A DNA stretch of 64,000 nt, from the NCBI RefSeq assembly GCF_000717055.1, contig NZ_JNXI01000007.1, positions 186,001 to 250,000 of the forward strand, read 5' to 3'. The DNA is from Streptomyces iakyrus (GTDB taxonomy: Bacteria > Actinomycetota > Actinomycetes > Streptomycetales > Streptomycetaceae). The stretch's first letter is position 1. Each line of letters opens with the position of its first letter. Of the stretch, positions 17,015 to 25,897 are shown one piece after another. The position numbers and the translations under genes were made by a program. Below the pieces are notes generated by a model. That model made no database searches and was not told where the DNA came from. It was given only the letters and a program-made list of their open reading frames with translations.

Positions 17015-18733
17015 TCAGCGCCCGGGCACGCGCACGGCAAGGAGGGCGACGTCGTCGTCGTTGCCGGAGGGGCGGACGCGGCGCAGGAGCTGGTCGGTGA
17101 ACGAGGCGAGGGGGCGGTGGGCGAGGGCGGCGGCGTGCTGACGCAGTCGCTCGAGTCCCTCGTCGAGGGTGCGGCGGGGCGCTTCGACGAGGCCGTCCGT
17201 GTACAGCACCAGGGTGGAGCCGGGCGGCAGCTGCGCGGTGGCGTCCGGGCGGCGGGTGCCGGTCTGGGTGCCCAGGAGGATGCCGTGGCCCTCGGTGAGG
17301 TAGCGGGCCAGGCCGTCGTGGCTGATCAGCAGCGGCGGCGGGTGTCCGGCGTTGGTCCAGGACAGCTGCCAGTGGCCGTCCTCGGCCGGTTCGACCCGGG
17401 CGAAGATCGTCGTGGCCATGGTGACGTCGGTGATGTGCTGGATCGCCTCGTCCAGCCGTTCGACGATGCGGCTGGGGGGCTCGTGCTGGGACCAGGCGTA
17501 GGCGCGGAGCATGTTGCGGACCTGCGCCATGCCGGCGGCCGCCTCCAGGTCGTGGCCGACGACGTCCCCGATGGCGAGGGCGGTGGAGGCGTCCGACAGG
17601 GGGAAGGCGTCGTACCAGTCGCCGCCGACCTGTGAGGCGTCCGGTGCGGGCAGGTAGCGGACGGTCATCTGCAGGCCCGGGACGCCCGGCATCTGCGGCA
17701 GCAGGTGGTTCTGCATGGTCTCGGCGACCTTGCGCTGGCGCTGGTAGAGGCGGGCGTTGTCCAGGGCGAGGCCGGCCCGGCGTGCGATGTCCTCGATGAG
17801 GGGGAGGTCGGCGGGCGTGAAGGGCGCCTGGTTCTCGTCGCGGCCCAGGGTCAGCGCTCCGAGGACCGCGCGGGTGCTGCGGATGGGCGCGATGGCCGCT
17901 GAGTGCATGCCCGTGGCGTCGAAGAGGCGGCGCTGCTCGACCGCGATGCCGGAGTCCGGCGGCCCCTGGTAGGTCTGCGGGCCGGCGAGGTTGGAGGCGA
18001 CCCCGCGCAGGGCCCTGGACAGGGGCATCGGGGACTCCTCCGGGATCGGCGGCATCGGCCCTTGCAGATCCTCGTGGTGCGCGAGCGTGTCACCGTCGGA
18101 GTGGACGACGACGGTGCGCCACACCTCGTCGCGCTCGGTGATCAGATCGACGACCGCCCAGTCCGCGAGGCGGGGCAGGACCAGGGCCACCAGCCGGCGC
18201 AGCGCCTCGTCGACGTCGAGCGTGGACGTCAGCTGCGCGGTGGTCTCGGCCAGCAGCGCCAGCCGGTGCAGTTCCGACAGGGGCTGGGCCGCCGGTTCCT
18301 GCGGTGGGTCCGCGGCCTGCGGGTGGTGGGGTGTGTGGAAGACGACGAGCGTGCCGGCGTGCCGGCCCCCGACGTCGTACGGCGTGATCAGCCAGGAGAT
18401 GTGCAGCAGGGTGCCGTCGCCGCAGGCGAACCAGTCCTCGTCGGACTGGGCCGTGCGCCCGGCGTGGAAGGCCTGCCGCATGGTGCACTGGGTTCTCGGC
18501 AGGGGGTGCCCGTCCGGGCCGCGGTGCAGCAGATCGTGCGCGTCATGCCCGAGCAGGTCGTCGGCCGACCGGCCCAGAAGCTGCTCTGCGCGGGTGTTCA
18601 CCGCGATGATGCAGCCCTGCTCGTCCACGACGTAGGCGCCCGCGCCGATGGCTTCCAGGGTCCCGGTCAGCACGACGGTCGCTGTCGGCGCGGACAGCCC
18701 GTGAACGGTCTCCGTGTGCTCCGGCCCCGTCAT
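17015..18733 (-). CDS. PAS-GAF-PP2C serine phosphatase (SpoIIE type)
   Basis: A 572-residue sensory phosphatase. Residues about 20-130 are a PAS domain (VVDEQGCIIAVNTRAEQLLG), about 155-325 a GAF domain, and about 340-570 a SpoIIE/PP2C catalytic domain. Metal motifs are intact: GGDWYDAF, GDVVGHDLEAAA, LYTDGLVEAP and NDDDVALLAV. GGGAGG lies seven bases before the ATG. Streptomyces have dozens of such proteins acting on STAS antagonists in response to redox, light or small-molecule cues. No STAS or kinase gene is adjacent, so the target is unknown; it differs from the RsbP-like protein at the start of the window by the extra GAF domain. Confidence 0.9.
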   Translation of the reverse strand: MTGPEHTETVHGLSAPTATVVLTGTLEAIGAGAYVVDEQGCIIAVNTRAEQLLGRSADDLLGHDAHDLLHRGPDGHPLPRTQCTMRQAFHAGRTAQSDEDWFACGDGTLLHISWLITPYDVGGRHAGTLVVFHTPHHPQAADPPQEPAAQPLSELHRLALLAETTAQLTSTLDVDEALRRLVALVLPRLADWAVVDLITERDEVWRTVVVHSDGDTLAHHEDLQGPMPPIPEESPMPLSRALRGVASNLAGPQTYQGPPDSGIAVEQRRLFDATGMHSAAIAPIRSTRAVLGALTLGRDENQAPFTPADLPLIEDIARRAGLALDNARLYQRQRKVAETMQNHLLPQMPGVPGLQMTVRYLPAPDASQVGGDWYDAFPLSDASTALAIGDVVGHDLEAAAGMAQVRNMLRAYAWSQHEPPSRIVERLDEAIQHITDVTMATTIFARVEPAEDGHWQLSWTNAGHPPPLLISHDGLARYLTEGHGILLGTQTGTRRPDATAQLPPGSTLVLYTDGLVEAPRRTLDEGLERLRQHAAALAHRPLASFTDQLLRRVRPSGNDDDVALLAVRVPGR

Positions 18734-18876
18734 CGCGGCCTCCCTGCTGATCGGGCCGACGTACCTGTCGCCGGCATGCCCTCGTTACCTGCCCTCCCCG
18801 TATGCCCATACGACCGAGGATTCCACGTCACGGGGCGACACCGCGTACCCCGCCCGGCCAGTGATCACCGGAAGCT

Positions 18877-19719
18877 TCAAGCCGGGGTCACGTCGGTGTG
18901 CAGCAGGTGGTGGTCCGAGGACGGCGTCGGCAGCACGCGGTGCCTGAGCGGGGCGAAGCCGCGCAGGAACACGTAGTCGAACTTGCTCTGCCAGTCGGTG
19001 GTCGGCCGGCAGGTCCCGGTGGGCGACGGGCGGCACTGCGGGTCCGCGTCCGTGGCCAGCGCCCACATCCGGGAGAGCTCCGGGGCGTCCGGCACGGCGT
19101 TGAAGTCACCGAGGACGATCGCGCGCTCGTGCCGGGCGACCTCCGCGGCGAGGACGCGCGTCTGCTCGGCCCGGACCGCCTCCTGGCGCCGCTGCGCGAG
19201 ATGCGTGTTGAGGACCCGGACGGGCTGTCCGGCCACGAGGGTGGTGACGGCCATGTACCCGCGGTCCTCGGACCCGCCGTCGGGATACTCGACGTTGACG
19301 GGGTCCGTCATCGGTGCGGCCGAGAGGATGGCCTGGCCGAAGGCCCCCGGGCTCCACGGCGCTCCCCCGCAGCGGCCCCACTTGCGCAGCACGGACCCGT
19401 ACTCCACGTGGTAGACCAGCCCGTGGAGGTTCTCCAGATGCTCCCGGATCCTCTCCACGTCACGCACGCACGCCTCCTGCAGGCCGATGACCTGCGGCGC
19501 GTACGCGGCGATGTCCGCGGCCCGGTCGACGTCGCTCACCGTGCAGGGGTTGCAGATGTTCCACGTCATGACCCGGTTCGACACGACGTCCCCGGCGGCT
19601 GCGGCGTGCCGCGGCCCGGCGAAGAGGCCGCCGTTCGGAGCGCTGGGACCGACGAGCACCATGCAGAGCGCCAGCACGGCGCCCGCGAGCAACCGCGCAC
19701 TCGTACCCCGACCGAGCAC
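18877..19719 (-). CDS. Secreted endonuclease/exonuclease/phosphatase-fold protein
   Basis: A 280-residue protein with a signal peptide of about 40 residues ending near AAAAG. The GTG start is chosen for the GAGGAGGCGAGG directly upstream. The DNase I-like fold motifs are in order: MTWNICN, GLQEACVRD (metal-binding Glu), NTHLAQRR, VLGDFNAVPD, KFDYVFLRG and the terminal SDHHLLHTD catalytic His. It is therefore probably an active extracellular nuclease or phosphodiesterase/phosphatase. Two Cys pairs in the mature part may form disulfides. It is divergent from the GAF-ANTAR gene. Confidence 0.88.
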   Translation of the reverse strand: MLGRGTSARLLAGAVLALCMVLVGPSAPNGGLFAGPRHAAAAGDVVSNRVMTWNICNPCTVSDVDRAADIAAYAPQVIGLQEACVRDVERIREHLENLHGLVYHVEYGSVLRKWGRCGGAPWSPGAFGQAILSAAPMTDPVNVEYPDGGSEDRGYMAVTTLVAGQPVRVLNTHLAQRRQEAVRAEQTRVLAAEVARHERAIVLGDFNAVPDAPELSRMWALATDADPQCRPSPTGTCRPTTDWQSKFDYVFLRGFAPLRHRVLPTPSSDHHLLHTDVTPA

Positions 19720-19909
19720 CCTCGCCTCCTCACCGGTGCGTAACACCTGGCATCCGACGTCTCCCAGCACGAGGTTATGGGACCGGGGCGCCGGAAACAC
19801 ACGTGTACTCCCCTTTCGCATTCCGGCTCATCGGTCCTGGCGCCTTCGCCCCCCATGGATCAGGCTGTGCGTAGGGTGGCCGGACTGACGATCGATCCGG
19901 GTGGTGGCG

Positions 19910-20605
19910 ATGGAGTGGCAGAAGTTCGCCGAGGAAATGGCCCTGCTCGCGCGGACCCTGCTGAAGCAGGATTCGGTGCAGCAGACGCTGGACGAGATCG
20001 CGGCGTCGGCCGTGAAGCTGGTGGACGGCTGTGACGCGGCCGGGATCCTCGCGGTGCGCAAGGGCCGCGCCGTGACGCTGTCCTCCTACGGGGACATGGT
20101 CGAGGAGTCCGACCGCCTGCAGGGCGAACTGGGCGAAGGGCCGTGTTTCGATCTCGCCCGCCGAGCGGACGAGGAGCGCGTGTTCCTGGTCGCGGACATG
20201 ACCCGGCCCCAGCCGGACTGGCCGCGGTACGCCGAGGCCGCGCGCGGACTGGGCATCGGCAGCATGACCGGGGTCCTGCTCTACACCCACGAGGAGGACT
20301 TCGGCGCGCTGAACCTGTACGCCACCCGCCCGGGGACCTTCACCGAGGACGTCGCGACCGCCGGCTGGCTGCTGGCCTCGCACGCCGCCGTCGCCCTCGC
20401 GGACGCGCGCACGATCGACCAGCTCGAGCACGCGCTGGAGACCCGGCACGCGATCGGCGAGGCCATGGGGATGCTGATGGAACGCCACGGGATGAGCGAA
20501 GAGGACGCCTTCAGCGTGCTGCGCAACATCTCCCAGCACCACAACATCAAGCTGCGCGACGTCGCCCAGCGGATCCGGGAGAAGCGCACCGACGGTCCTG
20601 CTTGA
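19910..20605 (+). CDS. GAF and ANTAR domain transcription antiterminator
   Basis: A 231-residue cytosolic regulator. Residues about 20-160 form a GAF sensor domain (ending EDVATAGWLLASHAAVAL) and about 168-222 an ANTAR RNA-binding domain (ETRHAIGEAMGMLMERHGMSEEDAF...LRDVAQRI). ANTAR proteins bind paired RNA hairpins and prevent termination. A GTG-GTG-GCG run precedes this ATG, so a start nine bases earlier is possible. I found no obvious double-hairpin target in the window. Actinobacterial GAF-ANTAR proteins often sense redox state or small aromatic molecules. Confidence 0.9.
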   Translation: MEWQKFAEEMALLARTLLKQDSVQQTLDEIAASAVKLVDGCDAAGILAVRKGRAVTLSSYGDMVEESDRLQGELGEGPCFDLARRADEERVFLVADMTRPQPDWPRYAEAARGLGIGSMTGVLLYTHEEDFGALNLYATRPGTFTEDVATAGWLLASHAAVALADARTIDQLEHALETRHAIGEAMGMLMERHGMSEEDAFSVLRNISQHHNIKLRDVAQRIREKRTDGPA

Positions 20606-20650
20606 TCGGCAGCGGCCGGGGGCTCTGACGTCTTCCGGGGCGGGTGAGCG

Positions 20651-21118
20651 TCACGACGGAGCGTGGGCGCCGGGTCCCAGTCGGGCGGTGACGTCCCGGG
20701 GAGTGAGGGCGGAGTGGTCCGCGCAGCACTCGACGACGACGCGGACCGGGGCGTCGCAGCCGGTGTGGCGGACGTCCAGGACGGGGCCCTCGGGGCCGAG
20801 CGCGTGCAGTTGGCCCCACTGGCTCAGCGCCATGAGGACGGGCCACAGGTCCCAGCCTTTGGGGGTCAGCCGGTACTCGTTGCGGGAGCGACTGCCCGGC
20901 TCCCGGTAAGGGACCGTCTTCAGGATGCCCGCCGAGATCAGCTTCCTCAGGCGGTCGCTCAGGACGGCCTCGGACAGGCCGATGTGGCGGTGGAAGTCGT
21001 CGAACCGGCGGACTCCGTTGACGGCGTCGCGCAGGATCAGCAAGGTCCATTTCTCGCCGACCACGTCGAGCGTGCGCTGGACGGGGCAGTTCTCCGTGCT
21101 CGCCTCAAGCCACTCCAT
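20651..21118 (-). CDS. HxlR-family transcriptional regulator
   Basis: A 155-residue winged-helix regulator of the HxlR/MarR-like type. The signature is clear: Cys12 in ENCPVQRTLDVVGEKWTLLILRD, then RRFDDFHRHIGLSEAVLSDRLRKL and the wing EYRLTPKGWDLWPVL. HxlR proteins commonly sense electrophiles or oxidants through the N-terminal Cys. An in-frame ATG ten codons upstream lacks a ribosome site, so the downstream ATG is preferred. It is divergent from the thioesterase gene and may control it. Confidence 0.87.
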   Translation of the reverse strand: MEWLEASTENCPVQRTLDVVGEKWTLLILRDAVNGVRRFDDFHRHIGLSEAVLSDRLRKLISAGILKTVPYREPGSRSRNEYRLTPKGWDLWPVLMALSQWGQLHALGPEGPVLDVRHTGCDAPVRVVVECCADHSALTPRDVTARLGPGAHAPS

Positions 21119-21147
21119 TTCACCATCGTAGGTGCCTGACTTCGTCA

Positions 21148-21177
21148 TTGACAGCCAGACCGGCCCGCAGCTAGCTT
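21148..21177 (+). promoter_or_regulatory. sigma70-type promoter for thioesterase
   Basis: TTGACA, an 18-bp spacer and TAGCTT point toward the thioesterase. Downstream, GCTT and AAGC flank CACTTGTAA, a short inverted repeat that could be an HxlR site. Promoter confidence is fair; the operator idea is speculative. Confidence 0.6.
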
Positions 21178-21211
21178 CACTTGTAAAAGCCAGACGGGAA
21201 GGCACTGGGTC

Positions 21212-21712
21212 GTGGGACGAGCGCGTACGTATCAATGGGAAGATCCCGCGATCCTGGCGGAGGCCGCCGGGCGCATGGCAGGCATCGACTTCCTGCGCGA
21301 GATGCAGGCGGGGCGACTGCCGGGGCCGCCCATCGGCCACACGGTCGATCTGGTCCTCGACGAAGTGGAGCCCGGCCGTGCGGTCTTCTCGCTGACGCCC
21401 GGGGAGGAGCACTACAACCCGATCGGCAGCGTGCACGGCGGCATTTTCGCCACCCTGCTCGACTCGGCGGCGGGCTGCGCCGTCCAGTCCGTGCTGCCGC
21501 AGGGCATGGCGTACACCTCGCTCGATCTGACGGTGAAGTTCCTGCGGCGGATCACCGTGGACACGGGTACGGTTCGCGCCATCGGCACGGTCGTCAGCAA
21601 GGGTCGTCAAACCGCCCTCGCCCAGGCGCAGTTGGTCGACGCAACCGACCGGCTGCTTGCCCATGCCACGAGTAGCTGCCTGCTCTTCCCGGTGCCTCCC
21701 CCGAAAGCCTGA
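21212..21712 (+). CDS. PaaI-type hotdog-fold acyl-CoA thioesterase
   Basis: A 166-residue protein starting with GTG. The catalytic hotdog signature NPIGSVHGGIFATLLDSAAG (about residues 70-89) matches PaaI/YbgC-type thioesterases, with the long helix right after HGG and the substrate strand YTSLDLTVKFLRRI. It should hydrolyse an acyl- or aryl-acyl-CoA in the cytosol. It is divergent from an HxlR regulator, and such pairs often respond to reactive or aromatic compounds. The specific acyl group is unknown. Confidence 0.88.
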   Translation: MGRARTYQWEDPAILAEAAGRMAGIDFLREMQAGRLPGPPIGHTVDLVLDEVEPGRAVFSLTPGEEHYNPIGSVHGGIFATLLDSAAGCAVQSVLPQGMAYTSLDLTVKFLRRITVDTGTVRAIGTVVSKGRQTALAQAQLVDATDRLLAHATSSCLLFPVPPPKA

Positions 21713-21794
21713 GCCGACGGCCGGCCGCGACGTTGCATGCCGGCCACCGTGCAACCGAAGTCGGGTGCCCTGGAACCGGCGAACCGCGTCATTG

Positions 21795-22235
21795 CTACGA
21801 CACGCGGAACTCGAATTCGGGACGGTCCCACGGCACGGCGGGCGGGTTCGCGAGCGCGGTCCCGATCCGCACTGCACCTGCGCGGTGGTAGAAGCCCTCG
21901 GCGGGACGATGCGACACGACCTTGACACGGTCGAGCCCGGCGGCACGGGCCTCGGACTGCATGTGCGCGACGAGCAGCAGGTCGAGCTCCGGTGGAGCGA
22001 GGACGAGCGAGTAGAACCCGAGGACCCGGCCTCCATGATCGTCAGCGCCGACGGCCACGAAGACGCGGTGGGCCTCGATGTAATCAGGCCCGACCCGGTA
22101 GCCCGCGACTGCGGCGGCGTACTCACCCGCGTAGGCGCCTGAGCCACGCACGAGCCGCGTGAGCCGTTTGGCATCCCGCGCGACGGCCCTCCGTATCGTG
22201 ATCGGCCGGCCGATCGGGGAAGTGCGTGAACTCAT
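21795..22235 (-). pseudogene. GNAT acetyltransferase lacking the acetyl-CoA loop
   Basis: The 146-residue frame keeps the GNAT start (ITIRRAVARDAKRLTRLVRGS), the central strand GFYSLVLAPPELDLL, and the C-terminal half HMQSEARAAGLDRVKVVSHRPAEGFYHRAGA. But ELDLL runs straight into LVAHMQSEARAAG. In intact relatives about 15-20 residues stand here, containing the R/Q-x-x-G-x-G/A loop that binds acetyl-CoA pyrophosphate. The in-frame loss removes the cofactor site while leaving the rest readable, so the product should be inactive as an acetyltransferase. It could still be expressed. It lies downstream of the aztD gene on the same strand, 162 bases away. Confidence 0.65.
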
Positions 22236-22397
22236 CGGGAGAGTATTTCGCACCGGGGCGTGCCGCCGCGCAGCGGGTCGGCTGCTCGGGCAGGATTCCT
22301 GCACCGCTCCCCGGAACTCCTCGCTGCCCGCGTGCAGTTCGGCCAGCAGGGCGGACCAGGCCACTCCCCCGGCCCGCCCCTCGCCGAGGTCTACGGA

Positions 22398-23597
22398 TCA
22401 ATGACCGGCAACCACGCCGGACAGCTCGTTCGTGCTCTGCGGCAGGGTCACGGACGTGGCCTTCTTCCCCGACTCGATGTCGACGGCGTGCAGCTTGCGC
22501 TTGCCCGGCTCGGAGACGTATGCGGTGTGGTCGCGGACGAAGAGGGTCGGCCTGGCCTGCTGCCAGTCCAGCGGCTCCTGCCACTTGTCCACGACGGGGA
22601 TCTTCTTCTCCACCTTGCCCGTCTCCGGGTCGATGACGTGAAGAGTGCCGTTGGTGCCGAGGACGAGTGCCTCGCCGTGCGGTCCGCGCCCGAGCGAGCG
22701 GAACGAGTAGCTGGTGCCCAGGTCGACCAGGCGCAGCTTCGCGGTCTCGGTGTTGATGAGTGAGATGCGGGTCGGCCGCTCCAGTTCGGCCTCCGGGTCG
22801 GTCTTGTAGTCGCCGAGGAGGATCGGCGAGGCGTCGCTGCCGCGCTGGTTGCCGATGCGGCCGTAGGCGTCGGGGGCGTCGACCTTGGTGAACGTGCCGT
22901 CCTTGTAGATCAGGAGGCCGTCCTCGCAGCCGACACCGACGGCCTCGCCCTTGGCCGCGGCCTCGCCGTGGACGCCGGGGCAGTCCTCGTTGCGCTTGAT
23001 CTCCTTGTTGTTCTTGTCCAGGACGAGGGCGCCGGTGCGCTTCTCCTCGGTGCCGAGGGTGCTGAGGAGTTCGCCGTTGCTCAGTTCGATGGCGACGCCG
23101 TGGTGCGGCTCGGCGGAGGTGTAGGTGCGGCCTTGCGGCTTCTTGCCGGCCTTGAGGTCGGCGGGGTCGAAGACGTTGACCTCGCCGGTGCCGTCGGTGA
23201 ACAGCACCGTCTTGCCGGCGTGCAGGACGACGTGCCCGGGCTTGGCGCCCTTGTACTCGATGCCGGGGAAGGTCTGCTCGGCGGCGTTCAGGATGCGGAA
23301 CCCGGCGTCGGTGGAGACGATGACGTGGGAGTCGTCGCCCGCGGGGTTGAGGCGGTTGAAGCCGGGCAGCTCGATCGTCTTGGCCAGCTTCAGGCTCTCG
23401 CCGTCCAGGACGTACAGGCCGCCGTCGAACGTGGCGACCAGCGGGTCCTTGACCGCTACGGCCTTGGTTCCCGGAGCGTTCTTGGCCTGTGTGTCGGGCG
23501 AGGCGGCGTCTTCTCCTCCGCAGGCGGTCAGGACCGCGGAGGCCGCCAGGGCGAGGGCGGTGCCCGTGAAGGCTCTGTTGCGTATCGGCTTGTTCAC
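22398..23597 (-). CDS. aztD: AztD-like zinc metallochaperone lipoprotein
   Basis: A 399-residue protein with a lipobox (LTAC, Cys near residue 25) after a basic N-terminus, so it is probably membrane-anchored outside the cell. The rest is repeated beta-blade-like sequence consistent with a propeller. A GTG start follows AGGAACC. His/Cys-bearing segments PHHGVAIELSNG and NEDCPGVHGEA recur in the family and are likely metal contacts. AztD proteins in Paracoccus hand zinc to the binding protein AztC; the aztC gene is immediately upstream here. Assignment rests on both sequence and context. Confidence 0.8.
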   Translation of the reverse strand: MNKPIRNRAFTGTALALAASAVLTACGGEDAASPDTQAKNAPGTKAVAVKDPLVATFDGGLYVLDGESLKLAKTIELPGFNRLNPAGDDSHVIVSTDAGFRILNAAEQTFPGIEYKGAKPGHVVLHAGKTVLFTDGTGEVNVFDPADLKAGKKPQGRTYTSAEPHHGVAIELSNGELLSTLGTEEKRTGALVLDKNNKEIKRNEDCPGVHGEAAAKGEAVGVGCEDGLLIYKDGTFTKVDAPDAYGRIGNQRGSDASPILLGDYKTDPEAELERPTRISLINTETAKLRLVDLGTSYSFRSLGRGPHGEALVLGTNGTLHVIDPETGKVEKKIPVVDKWQEPLDWQQARPTLFVRDHTAYVSEPGKRKLHAVDIESGKKATSVTLPQSTNELSGVVAGH

Positions 23598-23687
23598 CGG
23601 TGTGGTTCCTTTCTGGGGCCGCGGGGGTGCGGCGTGGAGTGGGGTGCTGGTGGCCGCTCGGCCGGTGTTCACGTGGGAAGGCCGGGG

Positions 23688-24647
23688 TCAGGCGCCGCTC
23701 AGGCCATCGGTCATGGCGGTGGTGTTGGCGCGCATCATCTGCAAGTAGGTGCCGGCGCCCTTGCCTGGCTCGGTCAGCGACTCGGAGTAGAGCTCTACGA
23801 CGCGCACACCGTCGCCCAGCTCCGTGCGCAGGACCTCGGCCAGCCGCTTGGGCTGAGAGGAGTCGGCGAAGACGGTGCGCACGCCGGCCTCGCGCATGGC
23901 CTGGGTGAGCGAGCGCAGGTCGGAGGAGCTGGGAGAGGCCAGCGTCGTGCCGCTCGGGATCACCGCTCCGACCACCCGGAAGTCGAAGCGTTCGGCGAGG
24001 TAGCCGAAGACGTGGTGGTTGGTCACCAACGCCCGCCGTTTCTCCGGTATGCGGGCGAAGGACTTCTCCATCCAGGTGGTGAGGTCGGCGAGCTGGGTGT
24101 CGTAGCGGTCGGCGTTGGCGTGGATCGTCTTCTCGTCCACGCCGTCCACGTGTTCGGTGACCTGGTCGGCGATCAGACCGGCGGCTTTGCGTACGCGGTC
24201 GGGGTCGGTCCAGAAGTGAGGGTCGGGCTGCCCGGCCTCCTCCTCCGGGCCGCCGTCGTCGTGTGCCTGGAAGGTGAGCGGGCCGACCGCCTTGCCCACC
24301 TCGAAGGTGGCCACTCCGGACTCGCGGGCGGCGTCCACGTGCCGCAGGACGTTCTCCTCCAGGCCCAGCCCGTTGAAGACCACCAGGTCCGCGCGCTCCA
24401 GCTCGGCGGCCTGCACGGCCGACAGTCCGAAGGAGTGCGGGTCGGCGTTCGGTTTCATCAGCACGGTGACGTCGGCTTCGTCACCGACGATCTCCTGCGT
24501 GATGTCGCCCAGGATGTTGGTCGTCACCACGACCCGGGGGCGGTCGTGGTCGTTCACGCAGGCGGTCGCCGCGCCGGCGGTGAAGAGGGTGAGCAGGGCC
24601 AGCAGGAACGTGCGGGTCCGCAGCGCCCCTGGCATCCTGCGCATCAT
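23688..24647 (-). CDS. aztC: Zinc ABC transporter substrate-binding lipoprotein
   Basis: A 319-residue cluster A-I metal-binding protein. The N-terminus has a short hydrophobic segment ending in ATAC, a lipobox. Metal-ligand positions of the family are present: NADPHSFGLSA, DPHFWTDPDRV after an acidic/His loop (HDDGGPEEEAGQPD), VTNHHVFGYL, and a late Asp in VFADSSQPK. These three His plus acidic ligand fit zinc or manganese; the AztD neighbours argue for zinc. The ATG overlaps the stop of the upstream lipoprotein gene by ATGA, showing tight coupling. Confidence 0.88.
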   Translation of the reverse strand: MMRRMPGALRTRTFLLALLTLFTAGAATACVNDHDRPRVVVTTNILGDITQEIVGDEADVTVLMKPNADPHSFGLSAVQAAELERADLVVFNGLGLEENVLRHVDAARESGVATFEVGKAVGPLTFQAHDDGGPEEEAGQPDPHFWTDPDRVRKAAGLIADQVTEHVDGVDEKTIHANADRYDTQLADLTTWMEKSFARIPEKRRALVTNHHVFGYLAERFDFRVVGAVIPSGTTLASPSSSDLRSLTQAMREAGVRTVFADSSQPKRLAEVLRTELGDGVRVVELYSESLTEPGKGAGTYLQMMRANTTAMTDGLSGA

Positions 24648-25876
24648 CGCCCGGTCTCCACCATCAGGGACGGCGCGATGTCCAGGTCGAAGGTGCGCGC
24701 GACGCGCAGGTTGTCGTTGTAGTCGATCTCGTGCACGCGTTTGCCCTTGGGGTCGTTGAGGTAAGCGCGGCTGCGGTCGACCTCGACGACCGGTGCCGCA
24801 CCGCCGTCGGCGCCGACGTCCGGGGCGCCCGTGATGAGTGGCTTCGTCCTGGTGACCTGCTTGCCGGTGGCGATGTCGTAGCCGTGCAGCGATCCGTCGG
24901 CCTCCAGGACGATCAGCACCGAGCCTTCGCCGGCGGTGTTGACGGAGATCACGGGACCGCTGGTCTTCACACGCTTCCAAGTGCGTTCGGTGACGTCCAG
25001 CACCCAGACGGCCCGGTCGCCGGCCGGCGCTGTGAGCGTGTCGCTGCCGGGCCGGTGGCGGAAGGCCGTTGCCCGTTCCTTTTCGGGTACGTCACCGTCG
25101 TACGGGATCTTCTCGGCCGTGAACGTGCCGTCGTTCTCCCGGACGAGCAGAGCGCCGTCGGCGCACCCGAGGACGGCTCCGCGCCGGGTGACGGCGTCGC
25201 CCCGCGGCTCCTCGCAGCGCGCGTCAGGAGACGCGACGCGCTTGCCCGCACGGTCGTACACCGCGAGCTTCCCGTCCTCCGTGAGGCCGAGCAGGTGTTC
25301 CCCGTACGGCACGACGGCTTCCGCGTGTGTTCCGGGAAGGGTGCGGGGGGAGCCGATCCTGCCCTTCTCGAGTTCGGCCCGGCGGTAGACGGCGGCCCGG
25401 CCGTCCCCGTCGGTCACCACGGTCACGCCGGCGTCGCTGCGGATCCGCGCTTCCGCGCCTGCGGGCAGCCGGCCCACGCCACGCACCGTCGCGCGGTAGT
25501 AGTGCACGTGATCGCCGTGGTCCACCATCCAGGCACCGCTGTCCAGGACACGCGTGCCGCCCGCGGTGTGGAAGTAGGCGAACCGGCCGTCCGTGGTGAG
25601 GCGCGTGGTGCCGGTCGTCCGGGACACCTCGTGCGCCTCTCCGTTGATCAGGTCCAGGACGCGGGAGCCCCCTGTCTCCGGGTCGTTGAGCACCAGCCGG
25701 GACTGCTGCTCGGCCCGCTCCTGGGCCCCTTCGACGTATCCGTGCGGGGCGGAGGGCGAGGCAGCGGCTTTCGGGGTGGACGCCTCGCCGTCCTGGTCGG
25801 CGCAGCTCGTGGTGAGCAGCGCGACGGCGACCAACGCGGCCGACGACCGGGCAGTGACGTTTCTTCCGACGAACAA
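24644..25876 (-). CDS. Second AztD-like lipoprotein, divergent paralogue
   Basis: A 410-residue protein with a TTG start and a signal segment ending LLTTSCADQDGE, a near-consensus lipobox. The body is blade-like repeats similar in layout to the AztD protein two genes away. Compare the late blades: GSLHGYDIATGKQVTRTKP here against TLHVIDPETGKVEKKIP there, and EIDYNDNLRVARTF against AVDIESGKKATSV. It lacks the PHHG segment of that protein but has DHGDHVHYYRA, a His cluster that could bind metal. It lies between aztB and aztC and overlaps aztC. It is probably a zinc-handling partner; its separate role is not known. Confidence 0.68.
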   Translation of the reverse strand: MFVGRNVTARSSAALVAVALLTTSCADQDGEASTPKAAASPSAPHGYVEGAQERAEQQSRLVLNDPETGGSRVLDLINGEAHEVSRTTGTTRLTTDGRFAYFHTAGGTRVLDSGAWMVDHGDHVHYYRATVRGVGRLPAGAEARIRSDAGVTVVTDGDGRAAVYRRAELEKGRIGSPRTLPGTHAEAVVPYGEHLLGLTEDGKLAVYDRAGKRVASPDARCEEPRGDAVTRRGAVLGCADGALLVRENDGTFTAEKIPYDGDVPEKERATAFRHRPGSDTLTAPAGDRAVWVLDVTERTWKRVKTSGPVISVNTAGEGSVLIVLEADGSLHGYDIATGKQVTRTKPLITGAPDVGADGGAAPVVEVDRSRAYLNDPKGKRVHEIDYNDNLRVARTFDLDIAPSLMVETGR

Positions 25877-25897
25877 GGGGATCGCCTCAGGCTTCTT

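Noticed and set aside
20606..20650. ANTAR target double hairpin near the GAF-ANTAR gene
   Set aside because: The short convergent gap lacks two adjacent hairpins with the expected loop bases.
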